From NCBI GenBank assembly GCA_049966155.1, contig JBMFVE010000009.1, forward strand, positions 16,415-80,414: a stretch of 64,000 bases of DNA, in the 5' to 3' direction. The notes beneath the pieces were generated by a model that worked only from the letters and a program-made list of their open reading frames with translations, had not been told where the DNA came from and ran no database searches. This document shows positions 27,586 to 36,683 of the stretch, piece after piece. The stretch's first letter is position 1. Every line of letters begins with the position of its first letter. The position numbers were made by a program, and so were the translations under genes. The stretch is from JBMFVE01 sp049966155 (GTDB lineage: Bacteria; Bacteroidota; Ignavibacteria; Kryptoniales; JAKASW01).

Positions 27586-27767
27586 TTAATATAGGTTCCG
27601 CACAGCATTGATGCAAGTATAAAATTCGCAGGGTACGCTATTTCCTACAAGATACATGATTACAGCAAAACTGGATCCTGTTTGTCGAGAGGGGCATATG
27701 GAATGAATCCGCTTCCCTGATTGTTTAGTAAGCAGGTATGAGCTAATTTTTTAACAAGGAGAATTCA

Positions 27768-28916
27768 ATGAAGATTGGAATAACATGTTATCCAACTTAT
27801 GGTGGGAGTGGTGTGGTGGCAACCGAACTGGGAAAAGCACTTGCAAGCAGAGGCCATCAGGTGCATTTCATCAGCTACTCATTGCCTGCACGCCTCGATG
27901 GTTTTCTCGACAATATTTTTTTCCATGAAGTGGAGATGTCACAATACCCGCTTTTTGATTTTCCACTTTACACCGACTCACTGGCCAGCAAAATGATTGA
28001 TGTATCAAAATACTATGACCTCGACATACTTCATGTTCACTACGCAATACCTCATGCAACAAGCGCATTTATAGCAAAGCAAATCTTAAAACCGACCAAG
28101 GATATACGGGTTGTGACGACACTTCATGGAACCGATATAACCCTTGTTGGCCTCGAACCCAGTTTTCTTCCGTTAGTAAAGTTTTCAATTGAACAAAGTG
28201 ATTTAGTTACTGCTGTATCTCGTTTCCTTCAGATGAAGACTTATACTATGTACAATGTTGACAAAGAAATCAAGGTTATACCGAATTTTGTCGACACAGA
28301 AAAATTCAAAAGGATAGAAAGCTGTAAGTTTAAAAAGCAGGTTGCGCCAAAAGGGGAAAAGGTGATCGTTCATATATCCAATTTTCGACCTGTCAAGCGA
28401 GTACCAGATACCATAAGAATTTTTAACGAAGTTAGAAAGGTGGTACCAAGTAAACTCATTTTAGTCGGAGATGGCCCGGATAGAAGTGAATCTGAACATC
28501 TGGCGAGAGATTACAACATTGCCGGCGACGTCCTATTTTTAGGAAAACAAACTCGTCTTACAGAGATTCTGTCAGCATCTGATTTAATGCTAATGCCAAG
28601 CCAGTCGGAGAGTTTTGGTTTGTCAGCACTGGAAGCCATGTCGTGCGGTGTCCCTGTTGTCTCTTCAAGTGCCGGCGGACTGCCTGAACTAATAGTGCAT
28701 GGGGAAACAGGTTACATAGCTGAATTAGGTGACGTTCAAAGGATGGCCAGGTATGCCATTGAGCTTCTGAGTGATGAACGCAAGTGGGATATTTTCAGCA
28801 GAAATTCACGCTCAAGAGCAGTCGAAAGATTTGATGCAAAAATTATTATTCCAAAGTATGAAGAACTTTATTCTCAGGCATTAACCGAATCACAAATTGA
28901 TTCCACTGTAAAATAA
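27768..28916 (+). CDS. bshA: N-acetyl-alpha-D-glucosaminyl L-malate synthase BshA
   Basis: 382 residues, GT4 glycosyltransferase with the BshA N-terminus KIGITCYPTYGGSGVVATEL and the blocks SYSLPARL, LHVHYAIPHA, TTLHGTDITLVG and SESFGLSALEAMSCGVPVV. It joins GlcNAc from UDP-GlcNAc to L-malate, the first step of bacillithiol synthesis. AAGGAG precedes the ATG. BshB and BshC are not in the window. Bacillithiol is the main low-molecular-weight thiol in many FCB bacteria and buffers metals, which fits the nearby efflux island. Confidence 0.93.
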   Translation: MKIGITCYPTYGGSGVVATELGKALASRGHQVHFISYSLPARLDGFLDNIFFHEVEMSQYPLFDFPLYTDSLASKMIDVSKYYDLDILHVHYAIPHATSAFIAKQILKPTKDIRVVTTLHGTDITLVGLEPSFLPLVKFSIEQSDLVTAVSRFLQMKTYTMYNVDKEIKVIPNFVDTEKFKRIESCKFKKQVAPKGEKVIVHISNFRPVKRVPDTIRIFNEVRKVVPSKLILVGDGPDRSESEHLARDYNIAGDVLFLGKQTRLTEILSASDLMLMPSQSESFGLSALEAMSCGVPVVSSSAGGLPELIVHGETGYIAELGDVQRMARYAIELLSDERKWDIFSRNSRSRAVERFDAKIIIPKYEELYSQALTESQIDSTVK

Positions 28917-29004
28917 CAATGCTCCAACTTGTGATTCTAATACTTTTTTAAGCTTCAACGTTTGGCATATTGACTCACTTTATAGGAACTCAGGCATATT
29001 TTTT

Positions 29005-32000
29005 CTAGAAATTTACCTGGTAAAAAATTCGCAATGTATTTATCGTTTCACGCTGATAATAAGAGCGGTTACTTACAGCAACCTTTCTTGACAGTTGCAG
29101 GTATATTTTGTTTCCCAGCAGGGATGCTACAGGATAATCCACGCTGACGTCGGTGTTATTAATATCGCTGAAAACCTGTCCACCAACTCTTATTGTTGCA
29201 TTTCCAAACTGAGTTGTTATGGCAACGTCCGGATTCGTAAGGTTTGAGAGCGAGGTATATCTCAGCTCTGCACTTTTTATAAAATTGAACTCACGGCTGA
29301 ATAGTTGTGTCAGAACACCTGAAAGTATAGATGATCCATATCCAGCAAAAAGTCCAGCCCCTGCCTGGGTCCAGAGGTTTTCCGCAACGCTCCGTTTTTG
29401 GGTATTTGTCAACTCGTTTTCAAATTGATTGGTTAAGATAAATGATATAGCGTTCGTCTGTGGATCTCCTGTAAATGGTCTGTTGTCCACTGTCATTGAT
29501 ATGTTCACTTCGGGAATCCGAAAGGTGCCGCCAATATGTAATTGTACGACGACATTCTCCGGTGTAGTAGCGGACGTATCGGCATAATGTGTTCCCCGAT
29601 ACTGAGCGGTAATATCGAGTTCAGGGTTCAGCGGCTCGCCTGTAAATTTTAACTTACCTGTTGCACTGAACTGTCTATAAAAATTATAATAAGAATTTGG
29701 CATCACGTTGACGTCGCCCGTAAGTTCCATCCCTCCAGACAAATTTGAAAGGTGTAGCCGGCCGCCTAATATGGATACAAGTTCCTCATTAGTGGCAGGA
29801 TTAAATATCATCCTCAAGTTAAAATTATCTTTCGTCTCAACATCAAGGTCATAGCGAAGACTATCAATAAAACTGCCTGACGATGATGGCATTGAATGGG
29901 CAGTATGCTCTGAGACTGCTTCTGTTTGTCCCATACCATTGGTGGAAATGCCAACAAAGTGATATACAATTTCCTGGGCATTCTGGCCGCTATTTTGTTT
30001 TTCAATGGGAAGGAGTGTCAGGTCGGCACTCTGTATTCTGATACTCCCCTTAAAAAATGGCTTTCTAAGATTCCCCTCAAACTTAAGCCCACCGCTCCCG
30101 GAACCGACAATAGCATTTCCGTATATTCCATTTATTCCTGCCGACGGGGTAGACCTGATCAAAAGAAGCGAGCCATCCAGACTCAAATTAAATTGCCTGA
30201 TTGTATTTTCACTTAGCTGTACATACCCATCCACTGTTAATGTTCCGCCCGTTTCCCCCGGTACATTCCGAACAACTAATGGGCTGAGCACCAATTTATC
30301 TCCGCTACCTATGATCTTCGCATTGTAAAGATAGTTTATCTTGTTGATTGCCAGTCGAACCTTCCCATCTTCTACGTTCATTATTCCATCAAATACTGGA
30401 TGAGAATAAGTTCCTGTGATGATCATTGAGCCGCTAATTAATCCTCCAAAGTCATCAAAAGCAGAAACAAATGGCGTCAGAAAGGAGATATCGAGAGAAT
30501 CTGTGATTAAACTTATATTCAGCTGTTTTGAAGATCCTTCTGACAAAGGGATATTGCCATTGACACTAAGCATATTTTGTGTCGAGTCTTCCGTCTTCGA
30601 AAGCCTTACCTGAATCTTAATATCGGTCTTTTCCAGATCCAGACTTCCATTAATGTGCTGAGAAAAGGCACCGTTATAAAAAATACGACTGCCAGAAAAA
30701 TTAATGCCAACCGTACGCTCTCCGCCATGGTCTGAAATTTCTGCAGTACCGCTGATGAGTCCGTCTAGCTTCAAACTGGTCGTGTCAAGATGAGCAAGCC
30801 GCTCCAGTCCGTTCAGAGGCAGGTTTTCAAATTTCAATTTCAAATTTGAACTATCTTTTAAAGAATACTTTCCGTCAAGGACGGCCGTAGCGGATAATCC
30901 ATTTAATGGATCCAGCATTAAGGACAGGGGCGCAGCGTTGAAATAAAAGTTCTCATGGCAATAGCCAGCATTGATTTGTGAAACATTAGATATCCTCGCT
31001 CCAAGCACTTTCCCAATCAACGTGGCAATTGAGATAGACATCGAATCAGTTGTGGCATTGGCTTTACCATCAATGTAAAATTCAATTGTTGTGTCTATGC
31101 TCCCTAACATTGTGAAATTTATAAGCCCTTCACCTGCAGTTGAGTCGCCGGCTTTGTAGTTCATTCTGAAGATTTTTGATTGCAGGTGGGTTTCATTAAC
31201 GATTGCGTTTTCAACAGATGCGTCAAGCGACCATTCACCTCTTTTCCATATATTACCGTTTGTTTCAGCCACCACAGCGGCTTGAGTCCTCACACCCCTC
31301 CCCTCTATGCTGAGGCTATCTCTTTTCAAAAAAATACTGTCGGCAGCAGCTGATAATGTCGCCCTGAGGTTCTTTGAATCAGCGGAAAGCCTGAAATTAA
31401 TCTGTATAGATCCACCGAACTTTTCACCCTGAACAAGACGGCTGAAAAAAGAAGCGTCTCTAACATTCACATTTAGTTCAGCATCATAGTTGTTGCCCGG
31501 AGTCAATGCTAAATTAGTGGTATCAGGAGCATCTGTAAACTTACTGATGAAGCTTCTCAAAATAAACTTTAATGTGTTTGGAGCATTATGAATGGCATCT
31601 TCCGTCCCCAGGAAGCCTTTCAAACTGGCTGTAACAAAAGGCGAACTGACATAGATGCTCTTATTTCCCCCGGATGCTTCATAATTCAAAATAATTGATT
31701 TATTATCAAGGATGTAATCTCCTACTTTTCCTCTGTCGATCTGGGCAGTAAGTGAAGATTGTGCCGAATCCATATTAAAGCCATTACCTTGAAGTCTTAA
31801 GAACCCTGAAAGATCTGTCTGTGAGGCCTGAAAATGAATAAATGGAGAAATGTTGAATTCTTCAAAGGCAATGGCTGCAGAATACTTCTTCTCCTTCACG
31901 CTTACATATGCATGACCGTTCAAATTCCCGGCAGATGTTTTTCCTGTGATATTAAGTTTCAGGCTGTCTCCTGAACTTACAGCGCTCAATGCAACATTGT

Positions 32001-33393
32001 GCACAGATACACCGTCATACAGGGATGAGTCAACCTGAAGCTGCAGATAACCAGCAGGAAGTTTATCCTTTATAGCTCTTAGCTGAAAATCAACCGAGCC
32101 GTTCAGGGCACCAGCAAAGCTCCGATCATGCAAAAAATCAGCAGGATTTACACTGGAAAATACTGTTTTCCCTGAATACATATTGTCGGCAATTGTGCCG
32201 ACACCCCCCACAAAAACCTTTTCATTCTTGATCGAATATTTAAGCGCAAGATTATCGGGACTTCCACTTACATTCACTGAAACTCTAACAGCCAACAGTG
32301 ATGAAAGATCGGGGAGGCCCTGGGGTTTTAAAAAAGCTGATAGTTCAGATAAGTTCACTGCGGCGTCTTCTATATTCAAATTTGCGTGAAAGGAAGATTT
32401 CCCGATATTAAACAAAAATCCCTCGACGGGTATGGTAGAGCTATCTGTGATCAACACAGCTCTTTTCACATTAAGTGAGTCAAATGTCCCACTGATGGCT
32501 GTAGCAAAGGAGAATTTTCCTATGGCATCAACCGGAAGTGGGACAAACGCGTTGAGTAATTTGAATTCAATTCCTTTGCCAACGAGATTAACAGAAAGCT
32601 GTTTGGTACGTATATTATCCAGTGACAGAGAGTCAAGCAGGCTCTGATCAAAAAGAGTAAAATCACCACTCAAATGTGAACTGCCGGTTTTCAGGTAAAA
32701 TCCACCAATCTCGGAAGCCATCTTTGAGGTAAAAAAATCAAACCTTAAAGAATCAACCATAAAATGAGGCTCAGGGAGGTTAAAAGAAATATTCTTTATA
32801 GCTGCGCTGATTTCCTCTCCTGTAAATCTGCCCGATATTTGTGCCTCTATCTTTTCCAATGAAAAGCTGCGACTGTTGAAAACTGAATCACCCATCACAT
32901 GCTGTGAATGGGTAGGTGCTTTAGTGGAATCCTGAATATGAAACTCCCCATTTTCCAGAATCAAATTTTTCAACAAAATTGTCCAGCTGAATTTCCCCCC
33001 GGTTGCGACATGCGATTTGGAGATGTGGTCGACATTGTAACTCCCATCAGATAATCTGGTCAAATAAAATCTTGGGTTCACAAGTCGGATTTGTGAAACT
33101 CTAATAGTTTTGTCGATTAATGATAAAGGATTGTGAGAAATCTCAACTGTATCTACAACTGCAATAGGAGATCCATCATAGTAGAGAGCAGCACCATCCA
33201 CACTAAACTTTCCCAGCACACTTCCGTGAATTTCTCCAATGTACAGACGAGCATTTGTCTCCTTTTCCACCAGTGAGACGAGGAATGCTCTCATTTCCTG
33301 GTGAAAATAATTCGTGAAAGAAAAAAGGTAAATTATTACTGGTATGAAGAATAGGAGGAATGTGATGACAGATATGATTTTGCGCTTGCGCAT
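29005..33393 (-). CDS. tamB: TamB-like translocation/assembly module protein
   Basis: 1462 residues. A single N-terminal membrane segment (about 7-26) is followed by an AsmA-like start and a very long beta-rich region of repeated short strands, as in AsmA/TamB bridge proteins. The C-terminal DUF490 region (about 1100-1462) includes SGGMELTGDVNVMPNSYYNF and ends in RKVAVSNRSYY and LRIFYQVNF, a strand-like terminus. It is inferred to span the periplasm and help outer-membrane protein or lipid transport. A POTRA protein that could be its TamA-type partner lies 29 kb away at 1-316. Confidence 0.9.
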   Translation of the reverse strand: MRKRKIISVITFLLFFIPVIIYLFSFTNYFHQEMRAFLVSLVEKETNARLYIGEIHGSVLGKFSVDGAALYYDGSPIAVVDTVEISHNPLSLIDKTIRVSQIRLVNPRFYLTRLSDGSYNVDHISKSHVATGGKFSWTILLKNLILENGEFHIQDSTKAPTHSQHVMGDSVFNSRSFSLEKIEAQISGRFTGEEISAAIKNISFNLPEPHFMVDSLRFDFFTSKMASEIGGFYLKTGSSHLSGDFTLFDQSLLDSLSLDNIRTKQLSVNLVGKGIEFKLLNAFVPLPVDAIGKFSFATAISGTFDSLNVKRAVLITDSSTIPVEGFLFNIGKSSFHANLNIEDAAVNLSELSAFLKPQGLPDLSSLLAVRVSVNVSGSPDNLALKYSIKNEKVFVGGVGTIADNMYSGKTVFSSVNPADFLHDRSFAGALNGSVDFQLRAIKDKLPAGYLQLQVDSSLYDGVSVHNVALSAVSSGDSLKLNITGKTSAGNLNGHAYVSVKEKKYSAAIAFEEFNISPFIHFQASQTDLSGFLRLQGNGFNMDSAQSSLTAQIDRGKVGDYILDNKSIILNYEASGGNKSIYVSSPFVTASLKGFLGTEDAIHNAPNTLKFILRSFISKFTDAPDTTNLALTPGNNYDAELNVNVRDASFFSRLVQGEKFGGSIQINFRLSADSKNLRATLSAAADSIFLKRDSLSIEGRGVRTQAAVVAETNGNIWKRGEWSLDASVENAIVNETHLQSKIFRMNYKAGDSTAGEGLINFTMLGSIDTTIEFYIDGKANATTDSMSISIATLIGKVLGARISNVSQINAGYCHENFYFNAAPLSLMLDPLNGLSATAVLDGKYSLKDSSNLKLKFENLPLNGLERLAHLDTTSLKLDGLISGTAEISDHGGERTVGINFSGSRIFYNGAFSQHINGSLDLEKTDIKIQVRLSKTEDSTQNMLSVNGNIPLSEGSSKQLNISLITDSLDISFLTPFVSAFDDFGGLISGSMIITGTYSHPVFDGIMNVEDGKVRLAINKINYLYNAKIIGSGDKLVLSPLVVRNVPGETGGTLTVDGYVQLSENTIRQFNLSLDGSLLLIRSTPSAGINGIYGNAIVGSGSGGLKFEGNLRKPFFKGSIRIQSADLTLLPIEKQNSGQNAQEIVYHFVGISTNGMGQTEAVSEHTAHSMPSSSGSFIDSLRYDLDVETKDNFNLRMIFNPATNEELVSILGGRLHLSNLSGGMELTGDVNVMPNSYYNFYRQFSATGKLKFTGEPLNPELDITAQYRGTHYADTSATTPENVVVQLHIGGTFRIPEVNISMTVDNRPFTGDPQTNAISFILTNQFENELTNTQKRSVAENLWTQAGAGLFAGYGSSILSGVLTQLFSREFNFIKSAELRYTSLSNLTNPDVAITTQFGNATIRVGGQVFSDINNTDVSVDYPVASLLGNKIYLQLSRKVAVSNRSYYQRETINTLRIFYQVNF

Positions 33394-33400
33394 ATTTGCG

Positions 33401-33880
33401 CTACTGACAATTTAATTCGATAATTCGCTGGATAATATTTGTGGTGGATTTTCCGCTTACGTAATTAATGGTTACAACCTTTCCGCCTCTTTGTTCCACG
33501 ATATCTCTGCCAACAATATTCTCTATTTTCCAGTCGGCGCCTTTAACAAGGATGTCTGGTTTAATCAATCTTATTGTCTCATAAGGCGTGTCCTCAGAAA
33601 ACAGGCATACATAGTCAACGGAATTTAAGTTAGACAATACAAATGCCCTATCTTCCTCAGGGACAATTGGCCGGTTCCTGCCTTTAATTCTTTGAACACT
33701 TATATCCGCATTGACACCGACAACAAGGACATCCCCCAGACTTCTTGCACTGTTTAAATACTCTATGTGACCGCGGTGTATTATGTCGAAAACTCCATTG
33801 GTGAACACTATTTTCTTATTGTCTTTATGAAGTTTTGCAGTTATGAGAGCAATCTCCTCTCGGGGGAGTACTGTACCCAT
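33401..33880 (-). CDS. rfaE2: D-glycero-beta-D-manno-heptose 1-phosphate adenylyltransferase
   Basis: 159 residues, a nucleotidyltransferase of the cytidylyltransferase-like fold: TNGVFDIIHRGHIEYL carries the HxGH ATP motif, followed by GVNADISVQRIKG and the C-terminal YVSGKSTTNIIQRI. It activates heptose 1-phosphate to ADP-heptose for LPS core. It is the separate counterpart of the C-terminal half of E. coli HldE. It overlaps the kinase stop by one base. Confidence 0.95.
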   Translation of the reverse strand: MGTVLPREEIALITAKLHKDNKKIVFTNGVFDIIHRGHIEYLNSARSLGDVLVVGVNADISVQRIKGRNRPIVPEEDRAFVLSNLNSVDYVCLFSEDTPYETIRLIKPDILVKGADWKIENIVGRDIVEQRGGKVVTINYVSGKSTTNIIQRIIELNCQ

Positions 33881-34887
33881 CAGAAATCCAGTGACTTTGA
33901 ATCGTTAGCTACTTCGTAAAACAGTTTATTCTTATCAACAGGGACTATACCGACCTCCCCACAAACAATGCCGCCGGCATGGTTGGCAATTGCCGCAGCC
34001 TCTTTCACCGACGCACCTGCAGTAAGAGCGAGGGTAATAGTAGATATTACCGTATCACCTGCACCAGAAACATCTGCCACTTTTCTGGCTTTTGTTGGAA
34101 AATGAAATACGCTCCCGTCTTTGCTGACCATTGTCATTCCTTTTTCTCCCCGTGTGAGGAGAACAGTCTCACAATCAAGCTTTCCAAGCAATAGTCGTGC
34201 AGCCTCCTCCGCTTCGGAATCATTAGAAACTTTAAGTCCAAGCGCTTCCTCAGCTTCTTTACGATTGGGTTTGAACACAGATACGTGCCTGTACTCAAAG
34301 AAATTTGATCGCTTTGGGTCAACCGTAACTATGATATTATGCTTCAAAGCAATCTTAATGACTTCATTAATCAGATCTCTCGTCAGCATACCCTTGTTGT
34401 AATCCTCAAGCAAAATCGCATCTGTTTTCTCTGCGATAGACTCAATTAATTCAGTTATTCGCTTAAGAATTGAAAATTCTATATCACGTCGGACTTCATA
34501 ATCCATTCGGACAACATGCTGGCTGTGGGCAATCACCCTTGTCTTTACGGTAGTAGGTCTGGTGTGGTCAATAATGATTCCTTCTGTCGATAACCCCATG
34601 TCGTTTACAATATTTCTCAGCTCCTCCCCTGGATGGTCGTTGCCGACAATTCCCACCAGAATAGGTTCGCCGCCAAGTGACTTTATATTATTAGCCACAT
34701 TGGCGGCTCCCCCGAGTCGTGCAGACTCACTTTCTATTTCCAGTACAGGTACTGGTGCCTCTGGCGAAATTCTCGAAACGCTCCCCCATACATATCTGTC
34801 AAGCATTAAGTCTCCGAGGACAGCTATCTTTTTACCACTGAAATTTTCAAATAACTCTCTCAGCCTTTTTATGTCAAACCCGCTCAA
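33880..34887 (-). CDS. rfaE1: D-glycero-beta-D-manno-heptose-7-phosphate kinase
   Basis: 335 residues, PfkB/ribokinase family: VLGDLMLDRYVWG near the N-terminus, RLGGAANVANNIKSLGG, ILLEDYNKGML, VDPKRSNF, and the catalytic-Asp block ADVSGAGDTVISTI. It phosphorylates heptose 7-phosphate at C1. The start is TTG with GGAG about nine bases upstream; no ATG fits. It is the first gene of the leftward rfaE1-rfaE2-tamB unit and is divergent from the cytochrome gene. Confidence 0.94.
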   Translation of the reverse strand: MSGFDIKRLRELFENFSGKKIAVLGDLMLDRYVWGSVSRISPEAPVPVLEIESESARLGGAANVANNIKSLGGEPILVGIVGNDHPGEELRNIVNDMGLSTEGIIIDHTRPTTVKTRVIAHSQHVVRMDYEVRRDIEFSILKRITELIESIAEKTDAILLEDYNKGMLTRDLINEVIKIALKHNIIVTVDPKRSNFFEYRHVSVFKPNRKEAEEALGLKVSNDSEAEEAARLLLGKLDCETVLLTRGEKGMTMVSKDGSVFHFPTKARKVADVSGAGDTVISTITLALTAGASVKEAAAIANHAGGIVCGEVGIVPVDKNKLFYEVANDSKSLDF

Positions 34888-35070
34888 GTGTGATTCTCCG
34901 CTGATATTGATGATTCAATTGAATTTATCCGACAAAATCGTCATTAGCAATGAATAAACTTGAAACAAATTAAAAAGGGATTTGTGTTCTATATCCAATC
35001 TTGATTTTCCATTCAGAAAACGGAACCTTTATAGCAATTCCCCCTGTTAGGAAGGTAAAATGGAGAAAAG

Positions 35071-35475
35071 ATGGTAAAAAGGACATGGCTGGCTATTATT
35101 GTTGTCGTTTCAATTGGAGTCGGCAGCTTGATAATTCATAGCAGAGTTTTGGCCAATTCACAAGCTCAACCTCAGTTTGCAAAAAATCTACAGGTCTTGA
35201 AATTTGTGAAATCAAAGGAAGAACTGAAAGGTTGGATGAAAATGATAAAGACAAGCCTTGGTGTTGACTGCGACTACTGCCACAACACGGATAACTTTGC
35301 AAGCGATGAAAAACCAACAAAGAGGAAAGCAAGAATGATGCTGAGAATGCTGATCCAGATTAGGCAGGACTATTTTTCATATCCAAATGCGAAACAGCCC
35401 ACTTGCTACACCTGCCATCAGGGTCACAAGGAGCCTGTCAATGAACCCTCCGGTGGATTCAAGAGCAGTGATTGA
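35071..35475 (+). CDS. Small diheme c-type cytochrome
   Basis: 134 residues with a signal peptide or membrane anchor at about 5-28. Two heme-binding motifs are present: CDYCH (67-71) and CYTCH (112-116). The text around them (DNFASDEKPTKRKARMM, then QPTCYTCHQG) matches the cytochrome family related to the photosynthetic reaction-centre cytochrome subunit, here as a small stand-alone domain. It is predicted periplasmic electron carrier. GGAGAAAAG precedes the ATG. The heme-barrel gene follows after 34 bases, so the two are probably one transcript. Confidence 0.85.
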   Translation: MVKRTWLAIIVVVSIGVGSLIIHSRVLANSQAQPQFAKNLQVLKFVKSKEELKGWMKMIKTSLGVDCDYCHNTDNFASDEKPTKRKARMMLRMLIQIRQDYFSYPNAKQPTCYTCHQGHKEPVNEPSGGFKSSD

Positions 35476-35509
35476 GTTTAAATAAGCACAATAGTAACGG
35501 GGAGGAAAG

Positions 35510-36589
35510 ATGCGCATTATAACAATACTTTTTACTATTGCTAATATGGCAATGGCACTTCCGCGCTTTGCAATCATGACAGGGATGAAATGCATCAACT
35601 GTCATGTCAACCCTACGGGTGGTGAGCTTAGAAACAGCTACGGAAGCTCTGATTTTGTTGATGATCACCTGAAATTAATTTCGGCACATGAAAACAATTT
35701 TGAATTTAATCCAAAAATTAATGACAATATTTTCCTTGGAGGAGATATAAGGTTCCAGTATCTTTATGACGGATATGCAAAGAACACTGCTTTCCAGTCA
35801 ATGGAAGGAGCAATTTACTCATTTATTCATCTTTACTCTTCCACAAGCTTTTATGTAAAATACGATTTTGTTAATACAGCATACGAAGCTTATGGCCTTT
35901 ACAATTTCAATTCTGGGGATTCATACATAAAAGCAGGCGCGTTCCTTCCGTCTTACGGAATAAGACTTGACGATCATACCGCATATACCCGCGGTGGAAA
36001 TCTTGGATATTTGCGGGGAATCCCTCAAGTCGGGCTGATCTTCTTTCCTGATTACCGTGACTTAGGAGTGGAAGTCGGCTCAAAATTAAACGACTTTTTT
36101 ATTACCTTCGATGTCACGAATGGCGATCCAACTGGTAACGTAAACTTCAACTCCAGAAAAGCCTTTATAGGAAGGGTTGAATATTTGAAAAAGGGCTTCG
36201 TGAATTTCATGTTAGGTAGCTCAGCTTATTTAGCAGGCATTACAACAATGTATGGTGTGCACGCTGGAGTAGGAATTGAAAAGCACCTGCTAATCCTATC
36301 TGAATTTGACTGGGCTAAATCGTTACCCACCTTATTGCCAGATGAAAAGTCTACGGCTGCATTTGTCGAGGTTAGCTACGACTTAACTAATGGCGTATTC
36401 CTTGTTGGAAGGTTTGATTACTTTCGAAACTTAACAGGGGGACAAACCTATACTCGATACATAATTGGAGCTGATATTTTTCCAATTCCGCATATTGACT
36501 TTATGCCTCAGTTTCGTCTAAACACCACAAATGTAAATGGTGCCCCGCAGCCTGGTGAAGCGTTAATTCAATCGCACATTTACTTCTAA
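35510..36589 (+). CDS. Predicted outer-membrane beta-barrel with one N-terminal heme motif
   Basis: 359 residues with a GGGAGG site before the ATG. A short signal peptide (about 1-16) is followed by RFAIMTGMKCINCHVNPTGG, with CINCH at 28-32, and then by about 300 residues of alternating strands (FFITFDVTNG, TRYIIGADIFPIPHI) ending LIQSHIYF, with terminal Phe as in outer-membrane barrels. One heme at the mouth of a porin is the layout of Cyc2 iron oxidases, though the Cyc2 consensus is not strictly matched. With the diheme cytochrome upstream it may carry electrons across the outer membrane; a porin that merely keeps the motif is the alternative. Confidence 0.7.
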   Translation: MRIITILFTIANMAMALPRFAIMTGMKCINCHVNPTGGELRNSYGSSDFVDDHLKLISAHENNFEFNPKINDNIFLGGDIRFQYLYDGYAKNTAFQSMEGAIYSFIHLYSSTSFYVKYDFVNTAYEAYGLYNFNSGDSYIKAGAFLPSYGIRLDDHTAYTRGGNLGYLRGIPQVGLIFFPDYRDLGVEVGSKLNDFFITFDVTNGDPTGNVNFNSRKAFIGRVEYLKKGFVNFMLGSSAYLAGITTMYGVHAGVGIEKHLLILSEFDWAKSLPTLLPDEKSTAAFVEVSYDLTNGVFLVGRFDYFRNLTGGQTYTRYIIGADIFPIPHIDFMPQFRLNTTNVNGAPQPGEALIQSHIYF

Positions 36590-36683
36590 GTTTTATAAGA
36601 GCCTGCATAAAAATTTAGTGAAATTACCATAGAAAGAAACGAAATGAGTATCATTGGAAACCGGCATAAACTCCACTCCATCC

